DNA from: UBA11574 sp964591175
GTDB taxonomy: Bacteria > Desulfobacterota > Desulfobacteria > Desulfobacterales > UBA11574
Assembly: GCA_964591175.1 (NCBI GenBank)
Contig: CAZQAF010000087.1
Span: 1-13,569 of the forward strand
Direction: 5' to 3'
DNA length: 13,569 nucleotides
Made by a program: the position numbers and the translations under genes. How positions within the stretch are numbered: the first letter of the stretch is position 1; every line of letters starts with the position of its first letter. This document shows positions 13,477 to 13,569 of the stretch, one piece after another. Under the pieces are notes generated by a model. The model searched no databases. It was given only the letters and a program-made list of their open reading frames with translations, and was not told where the DNA came from.

Positions 13477-13569
13477 TTATTGACCTTTGCCGGACATCCC
13501 CTTGCTGCGACGATACAGCCGGGCAATGGTGTCCGAAGATGCGCCCATAAAATAGGAAAGAACAATCAG
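13477..13569 (-). CDS. 3' end of a gene running off the window
   Basis: Read on the minus strand, an open frame enters from the right edge and ends at TAA (13479-13477). It gives 30 residues: LIVLSYFMGASSDTIARLYR followed by a basic tail ending in KGQ. The hydrophobic start and the Arg/Lys-rich tail would suit the C-terminus of a membrane protein ending in the cytoplasm. It is too short to identify. It lies about 120 bases before the sigma-54 promoter of the pilin operon, in the same direction. No terminator is evident after it. Confidence 0.45.
   Translation of the reverse strand: MIVLSYFMGASSDTIARLYRRSKGMSGKGQ

Overview
The window looks like chromosomal DNA of a Desulfobacterota (former Deltaproteobacteria) bacterium, possibly a member of the Desulfobacterales. 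This is inferred from the gene mix (a selenocysteine-lyase-like desulfurase, a GspG-like pilin with a GAF/HD-GYP protein, a PBPRA1643-type SEC-C protein, DUF3303, an AsmA-like protein) and from repeat-rich intergenic spacers. There is no 16S rRNA or other marker in the window, so the taxonomy is a guess. I see no rRNA or tRNA gene, phage, complete insertion sequence or CRISPR array.

Plus strand, 1-4315: a PLP-dependent cysteine desulfurase/selenocysteine-lyase-like enzyme behind a good sigma-70 type promoter. It is followed by a TetR regulator with its own promoter and a near-perfect TetR operator just downstream of that promoter. Next, tightly packed behind the regulator, come a short protein resembling the C-terminal half of SpoIIAA-like (STAS/SEC14) proteins and a ketopantoate-reductase-family enzyme. 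Then come a DUF3303 protein and a DUF4395-like membrane protein, separated by a 146-bp structure bounded by perfect 18-bp inverted repeats.

Plus strand, 4316-9316: a short-chain dehydrogenase, a cytoplasmic glycerophosphodiester phosphodiesterase and the FAD-dependent glycerol-3-phosphate dehydrogenase GlpD. The last two form a short pathway (glycerophosphodiester to glycerol-3-phosphate to dihydroxyacetone phosphate plus reduced quinone). Between them lie a rho-independent terminator and a heptanucleotide-repeat inverted structure. A small SEC-C metal-binding protein and, after a palindrome-rich spacer, a membrane-anchored AsmA-like protein follow.

Minus strand, 9335-13569: a compact four-gene operon read right to left: a GspG-like type IV pilin/pseudopilin, a large membrane sensor with HAMP, GAF and HD-GYP (cyclic-di-GMP phosphodiesterase) domains, a membrane-anchored protein of unknown function, and a two-TM HAMP protein without an output domain. 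A strong sigma-54 promoter match lies upstream of the pilin. The last 93 bases hold the 3' end of another minus-strand gene. This operon is the part of the window most likely to be a poorly described functional unit, joining surface pilin and second-messenger signalling.
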